This document shows, one piece after another, positions 17,299-25,564 of a stretch of DNA of 64,000 nucleotides. A program made the translations under genes and the position numbers. The stretch's first letter is position 1. Each line of letters starts with the position of its first letter. The DNA comes from Torulaspora globosa (lineage: Eukaryota > Ascomycota > Saccharomycetes > Saccharomycetales > Saccharomycetaceae). The stretch is from contig NC_050727.1 of NCBI RefSeq assembly GCF_014133895.1, positions 1,240,001-1,304,000 of the forward strand, written 5' to 3'. The notes under the pieces are model-generated. The model saw only the letters and a list, made by a program, of their open reading frames with translations. It searched no databases and had not been told where the DNA came from.

Positions 17299-19653
17299 AT
17301 GGAGGGTGAGGTTGCGATGGATGACTTTCCGACCACTCCGCTGCGTGAAGGGATGCCTACAGGGCACAATGGCTCGAGAAAGAATGAGGTGGTTTTGCAA
17401 GGTGAACATTTGAAAGCGCACCCGCATGGCCTATCGGCAAAGAGGAGACTGGAGAAAGATATTGGAGAAGAAAGTTGTGCTGGTTTGAAAGAGCTATCAG
17501 ATGAGTCTTTGGATTGTGTTCGAAGGAGTCAGGAAGGGCAGCGAGATGTGTCAGCTTGCCGAAATGAGCAGAAGAACCCGTTGGATCAGATCGATATCAA
17601 TAGGATGTTCTCCGGAACTCAGGATGCAGCTGAAGCTGCAGACGATTCGACCATTTTTGTGAAACACTCGCCGATAAGGTTCGATATGAGCTCACCCGTG
17701 AAGCATAACGCGGGTAAAGAAGAGGACGGCCAACAGCCTAAGAGACTCAAACTGGAGCTGGAATGCGTTCCGAATTTGGGACAGCCGGGTGGTGTAAATG
17801 GTGCTGTCGATGAAGAGCCTCCTGTGGGCTCACCAGAAGCGATAGAGATGATAGAGGCCAAGAGCAGTCCCATGAAGGATTTCAGCCAAGTGGCCTACGA
17901 GGCTGATCACAACGGGAACAATGGGCTTTGTGATGAGCTGGCAAGCGGGGCGAATACAACACCAGGGCGCCCCAGTTCTTGTCTGCATACTTTGAGTCCC
18001 GTTCATCACAGCGCTGATGCAAATGGTGAACAGTTTGTATTAGAATTAGACGAGAATGATGATGGGCAAGAAATGTTTCAGATGCTTACGACTAGAAATG
18101 AGGAGCTGATCAGGCAGGTTCATGTGCTAAACCAGAAATTGAACAAGATGATGACGACCTGTGATATTACGTCTTACCGTTACAAAAAAATGCAAAGTGA
18201 TTTGCAGCCACTTTTAAAAGATTGTCAAGCAAAATTGAATGAAAGCTATAAAGAATTGCAGGTTGTTACTGAAGAGCGTGATAGCCTTAGAGAGAGGACG
18301 GTTAAGCTTAAAGAGCGAATTGACGAAAATCGGGATGAGGTTAAGATGCTGAATCAAAACCAATCCATATTGCAAAAGAAATATATTAGCTTGATGAATG
18401 AGATAGAAAGTGCAAGGAATAAATATGAAGAGCTTGAGTCCAAACATAGAAATCTGGAGGAGCAACATAACGAAGACGAAAAACGAAAACAAATTCTGAA
18501 CGATCGGATCGATGAAATGGCGGCGCAAATATCCGGAATATCTGCCGAAAATACGAACCTAAAGAAACTCAATGAAGATTTAATCATAGAGGTAAAGTCT
18601 GTTGAAGAAGAACTCGATACCAAGACGAACGAAGTAAGAAAATTACAAGAGCAATTGCAGGAAGCGGTAGATGCAGAAAAAGGTGCCAATGATCAGGTAG
18701 CGAAGCGAATAAATGAATTGGTAGCACAGAGGGCAGATTTAGAGAGTCAATTCGAGAACTACAAGGCCAAATCAGAAACAGGAAACAAGGAGCTAGTAGC
18801 GCGCGTCAGAGAGGCTGAAGATCGCTTAGACAGGAAGGTTAGTGAGGTGCAAAGTCTCCAAGACAAGCTAAACAAAATGGTGCAAGATGGATTGGTGAAG
18901 GATACACTTATAAAAGAGCTGAAAAGGAAACTTGAAGAAGCTAATGATAAGTCTGAGATAGATAAGGCACAGGTCACGGAGCTACAAAATGGAAAAGCGG
19001 AGCTAGAGCGTATCAATGGATGCATGGAAAGCTCCATTGCCGAATTGGAAGAAAGTCTCAGGGAATGGCAGGCGAAATACGACGAGCAAGCTGAAAAACA
19101 GAAGTTATCCGTTGAGCTAGAAGCCATCCAACTGAAAAACAGCAACATTGAGGCAGAACACTTGGCCGAATTAGAGCAGCTGCATTCCAATTTGAGTGCC
19201 TTGCAAGAAGACCTGAAACAAAATTCAAAAATTATTGGCGAATTGAGAGATGAGAATGAATCGCTACGGCGAACAAAGCAGTCGATCGAGGCCAAGCTCG
19301 AAGAAACCCTACAGAAAGAAGCAACTAACGAAGACCAAGATCTTGTGAAATCGTTACAAAAAGAGCTGGAATCATGGAAGGAGAAGTACCAGCTGAAAGA
19401 ACAAGAATCAAACAGATCTCTCAAGCTACTTGCTGAGGATCTTTACGTTCAGTACTCCTCAAAGCATGAACAAAAAGTGAAGCTTTTGAAGAAAGGCTAC
19501 GAAACAAAGTTTCAAGGTAAACTCGACAAGTTAATGCTGCAGAACGAAGGCCTCACCCAAGAGATTGAGCAAGTAAAATCAAATTTGGCTGCAGAAAGGA
19601 AGGAGAAACAAAAGTTGATTGATTTGCTCGAGAGCAGAAAACCGCAAGAATAA
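17299..19653 (+). CDS. SLK19: Slk19 kinetochore/spindle coiled-coil protein
   Basis: 784 residues from the ATG at 17299 (yeast Slk19 is 821). Slk19 sits at kinetochores and the spindle midzone. It acts in the FEAR network that releases Cdc14 in early anaphase and is cleaved by separase. Residues 1-250 are low-complexity with many Ser/Thr-Pro sites (for example HSPIRFDMSSPVK). A very long coiled coil, rich in Glu, Lys and Leu, runs from about 255 to the end. The sequence alone would give only a coiled-coil protein. The name rests on gene order beside TOA1 (YOR194C-YOR195W) plus size and architecture. An MCB site upstream fits cell-cycle expression. Confidence 0.85.
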   Translation: MEGEVAMDDFPTTPLREGMPTGHNGSRKNEVVLQGEHLKAHPHGLSAKRRLEKDIGEESCAGLKELSDESLDCVRRSQEGQRDVSACRNEQKNPLDQIDINRMFSGTQDAAEAADDSTIFVKHSPIRFDMSSPVKHNAGKEEDGQQPKRLKLELECVPNLGQPGGVNGAVDEEPPVGSPEAIEMIEAKSSPMKDFSQVAYEADHNGNNGLCDELASGANTTPGRPSSCLHTLSPVHHSADANGEQFVLELDENDDGQEMFQMLTTRNEELIRQVHVLNQKLNKMMTTCDITSYRYKKMQSDLQPLLKDCQAKLNESYKELQVVTEERDSLRERTVKLKERIDENRDEVKMLNQNQSILQKKYISLMNEIESARNKYEELESKHRNLEEQHNEDEKRKQILNDRIDEMAAQISGISAENTNLKKLNEDLIIEVKSVEEELDTKTNEVRKLQEQLQEAVDAEKGANDQVAKRINELVAQRADLESQFENYKAKSETGNKELVARVREAEDRLDRKVSEVQSLQDKLNKMVQDGLVKDTLIKELKRKLEEANDKSEIDKAQVTELQNGKAELERINGCMESSIAELEESLREWQAKYDEQAEKQKLSVELEAIQLKNSNIEAEHLAELEQLHSNLSALQEDLKQNSKIIGELRDENESLRRTKQSIEAKLEETLQKEATNEDQDLVKSLQKELESWKEKYQLKEQESNRSLKLLAEDLYVQYSSKHEQKVKLLKKGYETKFQGKLDKLMLQNEGLTQEIEQVKSNLAAERKEKQKLIDLLESRKPQE

Positions 19654-20530
19654 AGCTTATATAGTTGGTTCTCATGTAATTTCATACGAGAACAAATAGC
19701 CGCCGATCTCAAACATAAATAGTGTATTAGAGTGCCCATATTCTTTGACCTGCACCAGTTGGTCTGTATACCATTGAAAGTATTCGATGCTGCTAGACAT
19801 AGGGGACGTGATTTGCCGGTAAAATTGGCAGGAAGCTATTAAGGTTCTGGTTCGATGAGCATGCGGTCAAGCCTTGAGACAGCCAACGCATGTAGTTTGA
19901 CGGTCGCTGGTTAATGGAATCATACCTGGGACCCCTAGTTTTCAGACTGGTTTTTATTAGAAACTGGTGGTTTGTTTCTCTCCACAAAACAGTTCTCTAA
20001 CAGGTGATGCCACTGGAGGCAACTGAGATTGCACTTTCTGAGCAGTCTAGCATGTAGCCGTCATAGGAAAGGTCGATGGAAACGTAGCAAGGTTAAGCAA
20101 TTCAAAGTAACAAGACACCTCGTTCGCTCTGTGTTGGTTCACCGTCACTGCAAAGGAAGACGGTACAATCTGGGAGACAATCAACCCTCAATCACTACGT
20201 ATTGTGATCAGAAAGGTGGTGATTCGTCTAGATTCTGGTCCTTACTAGCGATGTATCTGCTGGGGATTTTTCAGATTGATGTTCGTCTGGATCATCTAGG
20301 CAGCCATAGTGCCCCATTCTTCGCAACGCCAAACAACCTAGGAAAACGCCATTCAGATACAAAATAAACAGTATCTACCAAAGCAGCTGAAGGAGGCAAG
20401 AGAAGGCTGAAATTGAGCCTGACAATTGCGGTGAGTGGCTCGTCAGTCGTTTCTATCACTTGATCATCAGCTGAGAGAACTATAGTTCGCGTCATTTACT
20501 CAAGCAAGGAAGAACGTATCATAAGGTTCG
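19654..20530. other. intergenic, SLK19 to BEM3
   Basis: 877 bp with no supported gene. The longest frame (about 112 codons, from 20029) begins at TTG and has random composition. The only clear motif is a URS1 site at 19697-19706. Confidence 0.5.
19697..19706 (+). promoter_or_regulatory. URS1 (Ume6) site, no obvious target
   Basis: TAGCCGCCGA, a perfect URS1 core, 44 bp past the SLK19 stop and over 800 bp from BEM3. URS1 normally represses early meiotic genes in vegetative cells. Confidence 0.55.
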
Positions 20531-23500
20531 ATGGACGAGATGACGGAGCAAAGCGGTACTCCTACAACTTTGGAGCTGCTGGCCGAGTACAATGAGCGTA
20601 GGAATGAAAGAGATAAAGCCATTGAATACATTGAGAAAAGAGCAGTCAGCGAGAACAGCAAGCCATCGTACGACGATCTTTTTAAGGAGAATGTCAAACT
20701 TCGATTGCAGATTCAGGAACAAGCAACTGAGATAGAAAGTTTAGTCAAAGTAATAGAAGGCTTGAGAAATTCAAAAGTGAGGAGTGGAGAGATCCTGGTG
20801 ACGGACGACGATGGATCAGAGAAGAATAACGCAAGGTCAGAGGTAAATCTACCGCCAAGGTCAGCGGATAGAAATAGAAATACCAAGAATCTAAGTATAC
20901 CAATACCGAACCTTGCAGTATCGAATGAAATGTCAAATCATAGGGTTCCTCAGATAGACGTCAGAGCCGAAATGTCAGATGAGTCGAACAGGACAGAGGC
21001 TGCGAAGAAGACGACTTCAATTGGGAACATTATCTCACCTAGCAATTCGATCTCTGGCAGACCCCTTAACACTCCTCAAGCGGAGGCAAGTCCAGCAACA
21101 TCTGTTCAGTACACGACTTCCAGAATATCAATAACTTCTCCACAAAGTCCCCGCCGTAGCGCGGTGCAAACGCGTATCCGCTCTCCTCAAAGTGCGAACC
21201 GTGTTACGGCGGTGGTCAATAACCAAGTGCACTCGCCTTTAAGATCTAATGACAGCGCCGATACGCTTGAGGCAGCCCACAGCCCCTTATTACCTGAAAG
21301 TATATCGAAAGAGGATAATAAAAGTCCTGACAAAAGTAGGCTAGGTTCAAAACTTCAGAACAGTGCGACAGATTTCTCTCCTGGTTCGAAACAAAATTTG
21401 AATAGCTTTACTGAGTTTCTGGAAGACACATTTGGTGAAGAGGGGCAAGAATCGCCATTAAAGAACATCAAGGATTTTAAGGATGCTAAAGACGCTATTA
21501 AACCACCTGCCCCGCCCTCATTTGCTTCATTGAGCGCCAATAAAGGCTCTCCAAACTCCCTCAAACTGAGATCTCCGGTAATTCTGACGAGGAGGGATAA
21601 CGTAAATGAGCATGGCATGACCCAAGCGGTAGAATCACGTCCGCCGGTTGGTAAGGATAATTCGTCTGACAGCAAGGATGGTGCAAGTAGTAAGGAGCTA
21701 GACGCTGAGAGCTTCCTCACGAAGTCCGCAGGTACGGCACATGCCTCAAGCTCTCAAGGCAGCACCATGCTCGAGGTAGGAAGGCGACATGGAGGAAGCG
21801 TGAGTTCTGGTAAGTCTTCAGCCTTCTCTTTCAAGAACGATGTACCTCTTTTCGTTCAACCTGAAGAATTTGGAAGTATCAGAATAGAGTTACTCAGTAC
21901 TTTGTACTTAGAAGGAGACTCTGCTACGACCCAGTGTAAGCTTCTTTTTAGCGTGGTTGATCGGAAGACAGATAAAGAGATGTTCAAGTTCTCCAAGAAT
22001 GTTGCCCAACTTTACGAGATGGACGCGAATGTTAGGCCCAAATTGTCGTTCTTTGCATTGCCAAACCTACCAGAGAGGGCTGTGTTTGACAGCTTAATAC
22101 CCACTAAAGTTGACAATAGGCGGGAGAGAATCAATCAATATTTTTACACGATATTCAGCATACCCGATTTCCCTGCAACTGCGGGACTCCAAATTGCACA
22201 ATTCATGAGCACAGACACCGTTACCAACCCAATGCTTCTAGGCGATGCAGTAAAAGAAGGCTCACTACTCATGAGGAGAGCCAAAGCACTTAGCAGTGGG
22301 CCCAATTGGCGAGTTCGTTATGGCGTTTTAAGTGGAGAGGTATTGCTTCTTTATGATCGAGGTCAGCTTGCTGAAAGAGTGAGACTAAGACAATCATCTA
22401 TTGAGCTGCTTCCTAACCTTCCGGAAGATAAGTATGGAACGAGAAATGGGTTTGTTATAGTGGAGCATAAAAAGAATGGTCTGTCCAGCACTACCAGATA
22501 CTATCTATGCTCTGAAACTTCAAGGGAACGAGAATTATGGGTTTCTGAAATTAGCGGTCTTATTACAAATCCCCTAATTCCGCCATCATCCAGCGCAGGA
22601 AGTATCAGTACCGTTGCAGAAAATGCTTCCTCCTTCTCAAAAGCAGAAAGCTCTAACGGCCTCGATCAAGTATATGTTACAGATCTGACGAATGATGTAA
22701 ATTCCTTTGTTGCTGACGATAATTCAAACATTTCTCCTCAGGATGTCGACGAACCATCAGACTACGATAAAGAAAACAGAAGATTGAAGATGAGAAGTTT
22801 CTTCCCTTTCAAAAAGCTTGCAAGCAACGCTTTGAGTATGGTCAGCGACGAAGGAGCTGCGGAAGAATCCTTTGAATCAGAAGCCAAGTTTTCAGACACT
22901 TCAATAGCCAAATCACTGGAATCGATGAATTTAAACGGCACCATTACCAATACCAGCGCCGTTTTTGGAAGCTCCCTCACAAGATGCCTAGAACTGAGTT
23001 CCCATCTCTATCAAGGCAAATATCAGATACCAAGCGTCGTCTATAGGTGCCTAGAGTTCTTATACAAGAATCATGGCATACAGGAAGAGGGAATATTCAG
23101 GTTGAGTGGCTCAAGCGCTGTGATAAAGTCGTTGCAGGAACAGTTTGACAGGGAGTACGATGTCGATCTCTGCAATTACAACAATGATATGCAAAATAAC
23201 GGAAATGCATCTAGCGGCACCTTTATTGATGTCAATACTGTCAGCGGTTTGCTGAAGTTATATTTGCGAAAATTACCACATTCAATACTTGGAGAAGACA
23301 ACTTCATTTCATTTAAGAATATTGTTGATTCAAACCATCAAAATCCTTCACAGATTGCGATTAAGTTCAGAAATCTGATAAACAGCGGCGCAGTTCCCCA
23401 GGCGAATGTTTCCTTGATGTATGCACTGTTTGAGCTATTGGTCCGAATAGAAGAGAAGAATTTTTATAACAAAATGAATCTGAGAAACCTTTGCATTGTT

Positions 23501-23635
23501 TTCTCGCCCACATTAAACATCCCTGTTACTATTCTTCAGCCCTTGATCATCGATTTCAATTGTATTTTCAAGGGCGAATCTCCAATTGAGCTGAATGAAA
23601 GAGAGCATCTGGATCTAAACATTCCTCAGCTTTAA
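20531..23635 (+). CDS. BEM3: Rho GTPase-activating protein Bem3
   Basis: 1034 residues (yeast Bem3 is 1128). Bem3 is a Cdc42 GAP that limits polarity at the bud site. An N-terminal coiled coil (ELLAEYNERRNERDKAIEYI, then LRLQIQEQATEIESL) leads into a Ser/Pro-rich region with many SPQSPR-like sites. A PX domain follows at about 440-560 (FGSIRIELLSTLYL to QFMST). A PH domain is at about 574-675 (EGSLLMRRAKAL, WRVRYGVLSGEVLLLYD). The RhoGAP domain runs from about 811 to the end, with the arginine finger Arg857 in EEGIFRLSGS and the helix LPHSILGEDNF. BEM3 belongs to the YPL track (YPL115C), interleaved between SLK19 and LIP5. It is convergent with LIP5, 127 bp apart. Confidence 0.95.
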   Translation: MDEMTEQSGTPTTLELLAEYNERRNERDKAIEYIEKRAVSENSKPSYDDLFKENVKLRLQIQEQATEIESLVKVIEGLRNSKVRSGEILVTDDDGSEKNNARSEVNLPPRSADRNRNTKNLSIPIPNLAVSNEMSNHRVPQIDVRAEMSDESNRTEAAKKTTSIGNIISPSNSISGRPLNTPQAEASPATSVQYTTSRISITSPQSPRRSAVQTRIRSPQSANRVTAVVNNQVHSPLRSNDSADTLEAAHSPLLPESISKEDNKSPDKSRLGSKLQNSATDFSPGSKQNLNSFTEFLEDTFGEEGQESPLKNIKDFKDAKDAIKPPAPPSFASLSANKGSPNSLKLRSPVILTRRDNVNEHGMTQAVESRPPVGKDNSSDSKDGASSKELDAESFLTKSAGTAHASSSQGSTMLEVGRRHGGSVSSGKSSAFSFKNDVPLFVQPEEFGSIRIELLSTLYLEGDSATTQCKLLFSVVDRKTDKEMFKFSKNVAQLYEMDANVRPKLSFFALPNLPERAVFDSLIPTKVDNRRERINQYFYTIFSIPDFPATAGLQIAQFMSTDTVTNPMLLGDAVKEGSLLMRRAKALSSGPNWRVRYGVLSGEVLLLYDRGQLAERVRLRQSSIELLPNLPEDKYGTRNGFVIVEHKKNGLSSTTRYYLCSETSRERELWVSEISGLITNPLIPPSSSAGSISTVAENASSFSKAESSNGLDQVYVTDLTNDVNSFVADDNSNISPQDVDEPSDYDKENRRLKMRSFFPFKKLASNALSMVSDEGAAEESFESEAKFSDTSIAKSLESMNLNGTITNTSAVFGSSLTRCLELSSHLYQGKYQIPSVVYRCLEFLYKNHGIQEEGIFRLSGSSAVIKSLQEQFDREYDVDLCNYNNDMQNNGNASSGTFIDVNTVSGLLKLYLRKLPHSILGEDNFISFKNIVDSNHQNPSQIAIKFRNLINSGAVPQANVSLMYALFELLVRIEEKNFYNKMNLRNLCIVFSPTLNIPVTILQPLIIDFNCIFKGESPIELNEREHLDLNIPQL

Positions 23636-23762
23636 TGCTGACCGTTGAGACCCCAAAGGGATCTTTACAATACCTCCGCTAAATAGATATATGAAAGGCT
23701 TTGCCCCAAGCCATAAGAAAGATGTACTAATAACAACAAATGTACCTGCCGCGACCTCCCGC

Positions 23763-24902
23763 TTAAGCCGCCTGTTTCTGCGAGGCCCTATTCTTCAAGA
23801 CGTTTTCAATGAAAGCTTCACCAGCCTTGTAGGAAGATCTAACCAGTGGTCCAGATGCACAGTAGAGGAAACCCAGATCCAAGGCAACTTTTTTCCAGTA
23901 CTCGAACTTTTCCGGCGTAACATACTCGACCACTTTCATATGCCTCTTCGTGGGTCTCATATATTGGCCGAAGGTGACCACGTCACATCCAATATCCCGA
24001 AGATCTTTCAGTGTCTGTTGAACTTGTTCGTCGGTCTCACCTAGCCCTAGCATCAAGGAAGTCTTGGTGATCAGACTGGGCACTGTCTTCTTAGCTCTCT
24101 CAAGGACGGCCAACGATTGTCTATAAGTAGCTCTTCTATCTCTGACGTGGGGTGTCAGGGCCTCCACGGTTTCCACATTATGAGCGTAAACGTCAAGTCC
24201 GCTTCTTGCCATAACGTCTACCATGTCCAAGTCGCCTCTGAAGTCTCCCGATAGAGTCTCCACCAAGGTCTTTGGTGCCTTTTCTTTGATCTTTCGGACA
24301 GTTTCTGCCAAGTGATGAGATCCGCCGTCTGGGAGGTCGTCTCTGTCGACCGTGGTCAACACCACGTAGCCCAGCCCCCACCGGGACACGGCTTCTGCCG
24401 TATTCTCAGGTTCCATGGGGTCCGGTTTAGCCGGCGTCCTGTTAGTCTTCACCGAGCAGAAACGGCAACCTCGAGTACACGTATCCCCCAGCAACATGAT
24501 CGTCGCTGTCGCCTTGGATTTGTCGCCTCCGCCCCAACAGTCGCCGATGTTGGGACATCTTGCTTCCTCACACACTGTACTCAACTTGAGATCCGCAACA
24601 TCCTTCTTCAGCCTGTGATAGTTCTGGCCCTTTGGAATTGGAACTTTCAGCCATTTGGGCAGTCTCTTGGCTTCTTCCGCATTCTGTCTAGCTCTTTCCA
24701 ACGGATCCAGTGTATACTCCGCCGCACGTCCAGACAGAAACTCTTCAAAACTGGGTCCCTTATTCAGACTATCCGTGAACTCCGTAGTCCTCCTCCTTCT
24801 CGCGGCAGATCCAGTGATCGTGTTGGTCTTTGTCGTTGAAATCAGCCTACGGCTACCAAACAGCCTCACCAGATCAGCTTCCCGAGCCCTGAACCGCACC
24901 AT
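23763..24902 (-). CDS. LIP5: lipoyl synthase (mitochondrial radical SAM)
   Basis: 379 residues. It inserts two sulfurs into octanoyl groups on lipoate-dependent enzymes (PDH, KGDH, glycine cleavage). An Arg-rich presequence covers residues 1-40. The auxiliary cluster cysteines are C111, C116 and C122 ([12 protein letters not shown]). The radical SAM motif is C142-x3-C146-x2-C149 (CTRGCRFC). The conserved RSSYKAGE, whose Ser ligates the auxiliary cluster, lies near the end. [15 protein letters not shown] and [15 protein letters not shown] are intact. The start is the ATG at 24900-24902; the frame beyond it starts only at GTG. A perfect Cbf1-type palindrome lies about 140 bp upstream. Confidence 0.97.
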   Translation of the reverse strand: MVRFRAREADLVRLFGSRRLISTTKTNTITGSAARRRRTTEFTDSLNKGPSFEEFLSGRAAEYTLDPLERARQNAEEAKRLPKWLKVPIPKGQNYHRLKKDVADLKLSTVCEEARCPNIGDCWGGGDKSKATATIMLLGDTCTRGCRFCSVKTNRTPAKPDPMEPENTAEAVSRWGLGYVVLTTVDRDDLPDGGSHHLAETVRKIKEKAPKTLVETLSGDFRGDLDMVDVMARSGLDVYAHNVETVEALTPHVRDRRATYRQSLAVLERAKKTVPSLITKTSLMLGLGETDEQVQQTLKDLRDIGCDVVTFGQYMRPTKRHMKVVEYVTPEKFEYWKKVALDLGFLYCASGPLVRSSYKAGEAFIENVLKNRASQKQAA

Positions 24903-25261
24903 TAGCAACACTACCACTCAAAAGCAACCTACACACACCGAACAGCCCTCGAAACCGCCTGTTCCCGCTCCTCTACCGTCCTACATATGCCTATTAGAAG
25001 TCAAGACCGGTCTTCGCCGCTTATATAGTGCTAGACCTGGTCACGTGACCATCAACTACAGACCATTATAAAGCCCAATTGCGCTCCTAAGCTCATTGCC
25101 AGCTCCAGGACCGCCAATTGGGTCTAGCAAGTATCTACGGTGTTCTTGCTTGTGTTCTTTGCAAAGTTCTTTCATTAAGTGGTTGCTATATAGCGTATGA
25201 AAAAAAAGCTTGGCACTAGACGATGCCTAACAAACAGGCGATAAAGAGAGTGACGGGCCCG
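24903..25261. other. intergenic, LIP5 promoter
   Basis: 359 bp between the LIP5 start and the stop of the upstream small gene. It has a TATATAA-type box at about 25020-25027 on the minus strand and the CACGTG palindrome at 25039-25050. Confidence 0.5.
25039..25050. promoter_or_regulatory. 12-bp palindrome GGTCACGTGACC, Cbf1-type site
   Basis: A perfect palindrome with the RTCACGTGAY core preferred by Cbf1. Cbf1 serves sulfur-metabolism and respiratory promoters, which suits a lipoyl synthase that consumes S-adenosylmethionine and Fe-S clusters. Inference from sequence only. Confidence 0.6.
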
Positions 25262-25381
25262 TTATTTCTTGCAACCTGGGCAGTTGGCGCAAGCACCAGA
25301 GGCGGAGGTGCAGGCGCAGCCGGAGCCACCACACTTACCGCCGCAACCTTCGCTAGAGTAGACAGCAATTTCGTAGAACAT
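25262..25381 (-). CDS. tiny cysteine-rich metallothionein-like protein
   Basis: 39 residues from the ATG at 25379-25381. The first 12 residues, MFYEIAVYSSEG, follow the pattern of the S. cerevisiae Cup1 leader (MF-x-E-[LI], then x-x-x-x-x-E-G). The rest is mostly Gly, Ala, Ser and Lys with seven cysteines at 13, 17, 22, 24, 31, 34 and 37 (C-x3-C, C-x-C, C-x2-C-x2-C). It ends CKK and has no aromatic residues after Tyr8. Seven cysteines in about 25 residues resembles the short fungal copper metallothioneins (Neurospora, Agaricus). A longer in-frame extension upstream to 25516 is AT-promoter-like and contains the TATA box, so it is rejected as coding. It would bind Cu(I) as a thiolate cluster; this is inference. 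No Cup1 orthologue is expected at this place in the ancestral order. Confidence 0.75.
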   Translation of the reverse strand: MFYEIAVYSSEGCGGKCGGSGCACTSASGACANCPGCKK

Positions 25382-25460
25382 TTTAAAGTTGTCGAGTTGA
25401 ATAACTTCTCGAGGGATCTGTGCGGGAGGAATCGAGTAGAGCCTGACAATGGACCGCCAG

Positions 25461-25468
25461 TTATATAT
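25461..25468 (-). promoter_or_regulatory. TATA box of the metallothionein-like gene
   Basis: ATATATAA on the minus strand, 80-87 bp before the ATG. Further upstream (about 25505) the minus strand reads GCGCTTTTGTTG. That is one base from the TTTTGCTG core read by the copper-sensing activator Ace1. The resemblance is weak. Confidence 0.5.
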
Positions 25469-25564
25469 CCAGGCTGAAAAATTTTGACGAATGCGGTAAC
25501 GGCAACAAAAGCGCACTTGGCCGAGTGAGTTCGATTAAACGGTGGTATTTACAAACGAGGAAGG

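Noticed and set aside
20029..20367. 112-codon frame in the SLK19-BEM3 gap
   Set aside because: It opens at TTG, has no in-frame ATG before its last third, shows random composition and has no family likeness.
25039..25130. CACGTG palindrome as CDEI of a centromere
   Set aside because: No AT-rich CDEII of 80-170 bp follows and no CDEIII with a central TTCCGAA was found. The region lies in a gene promoter.
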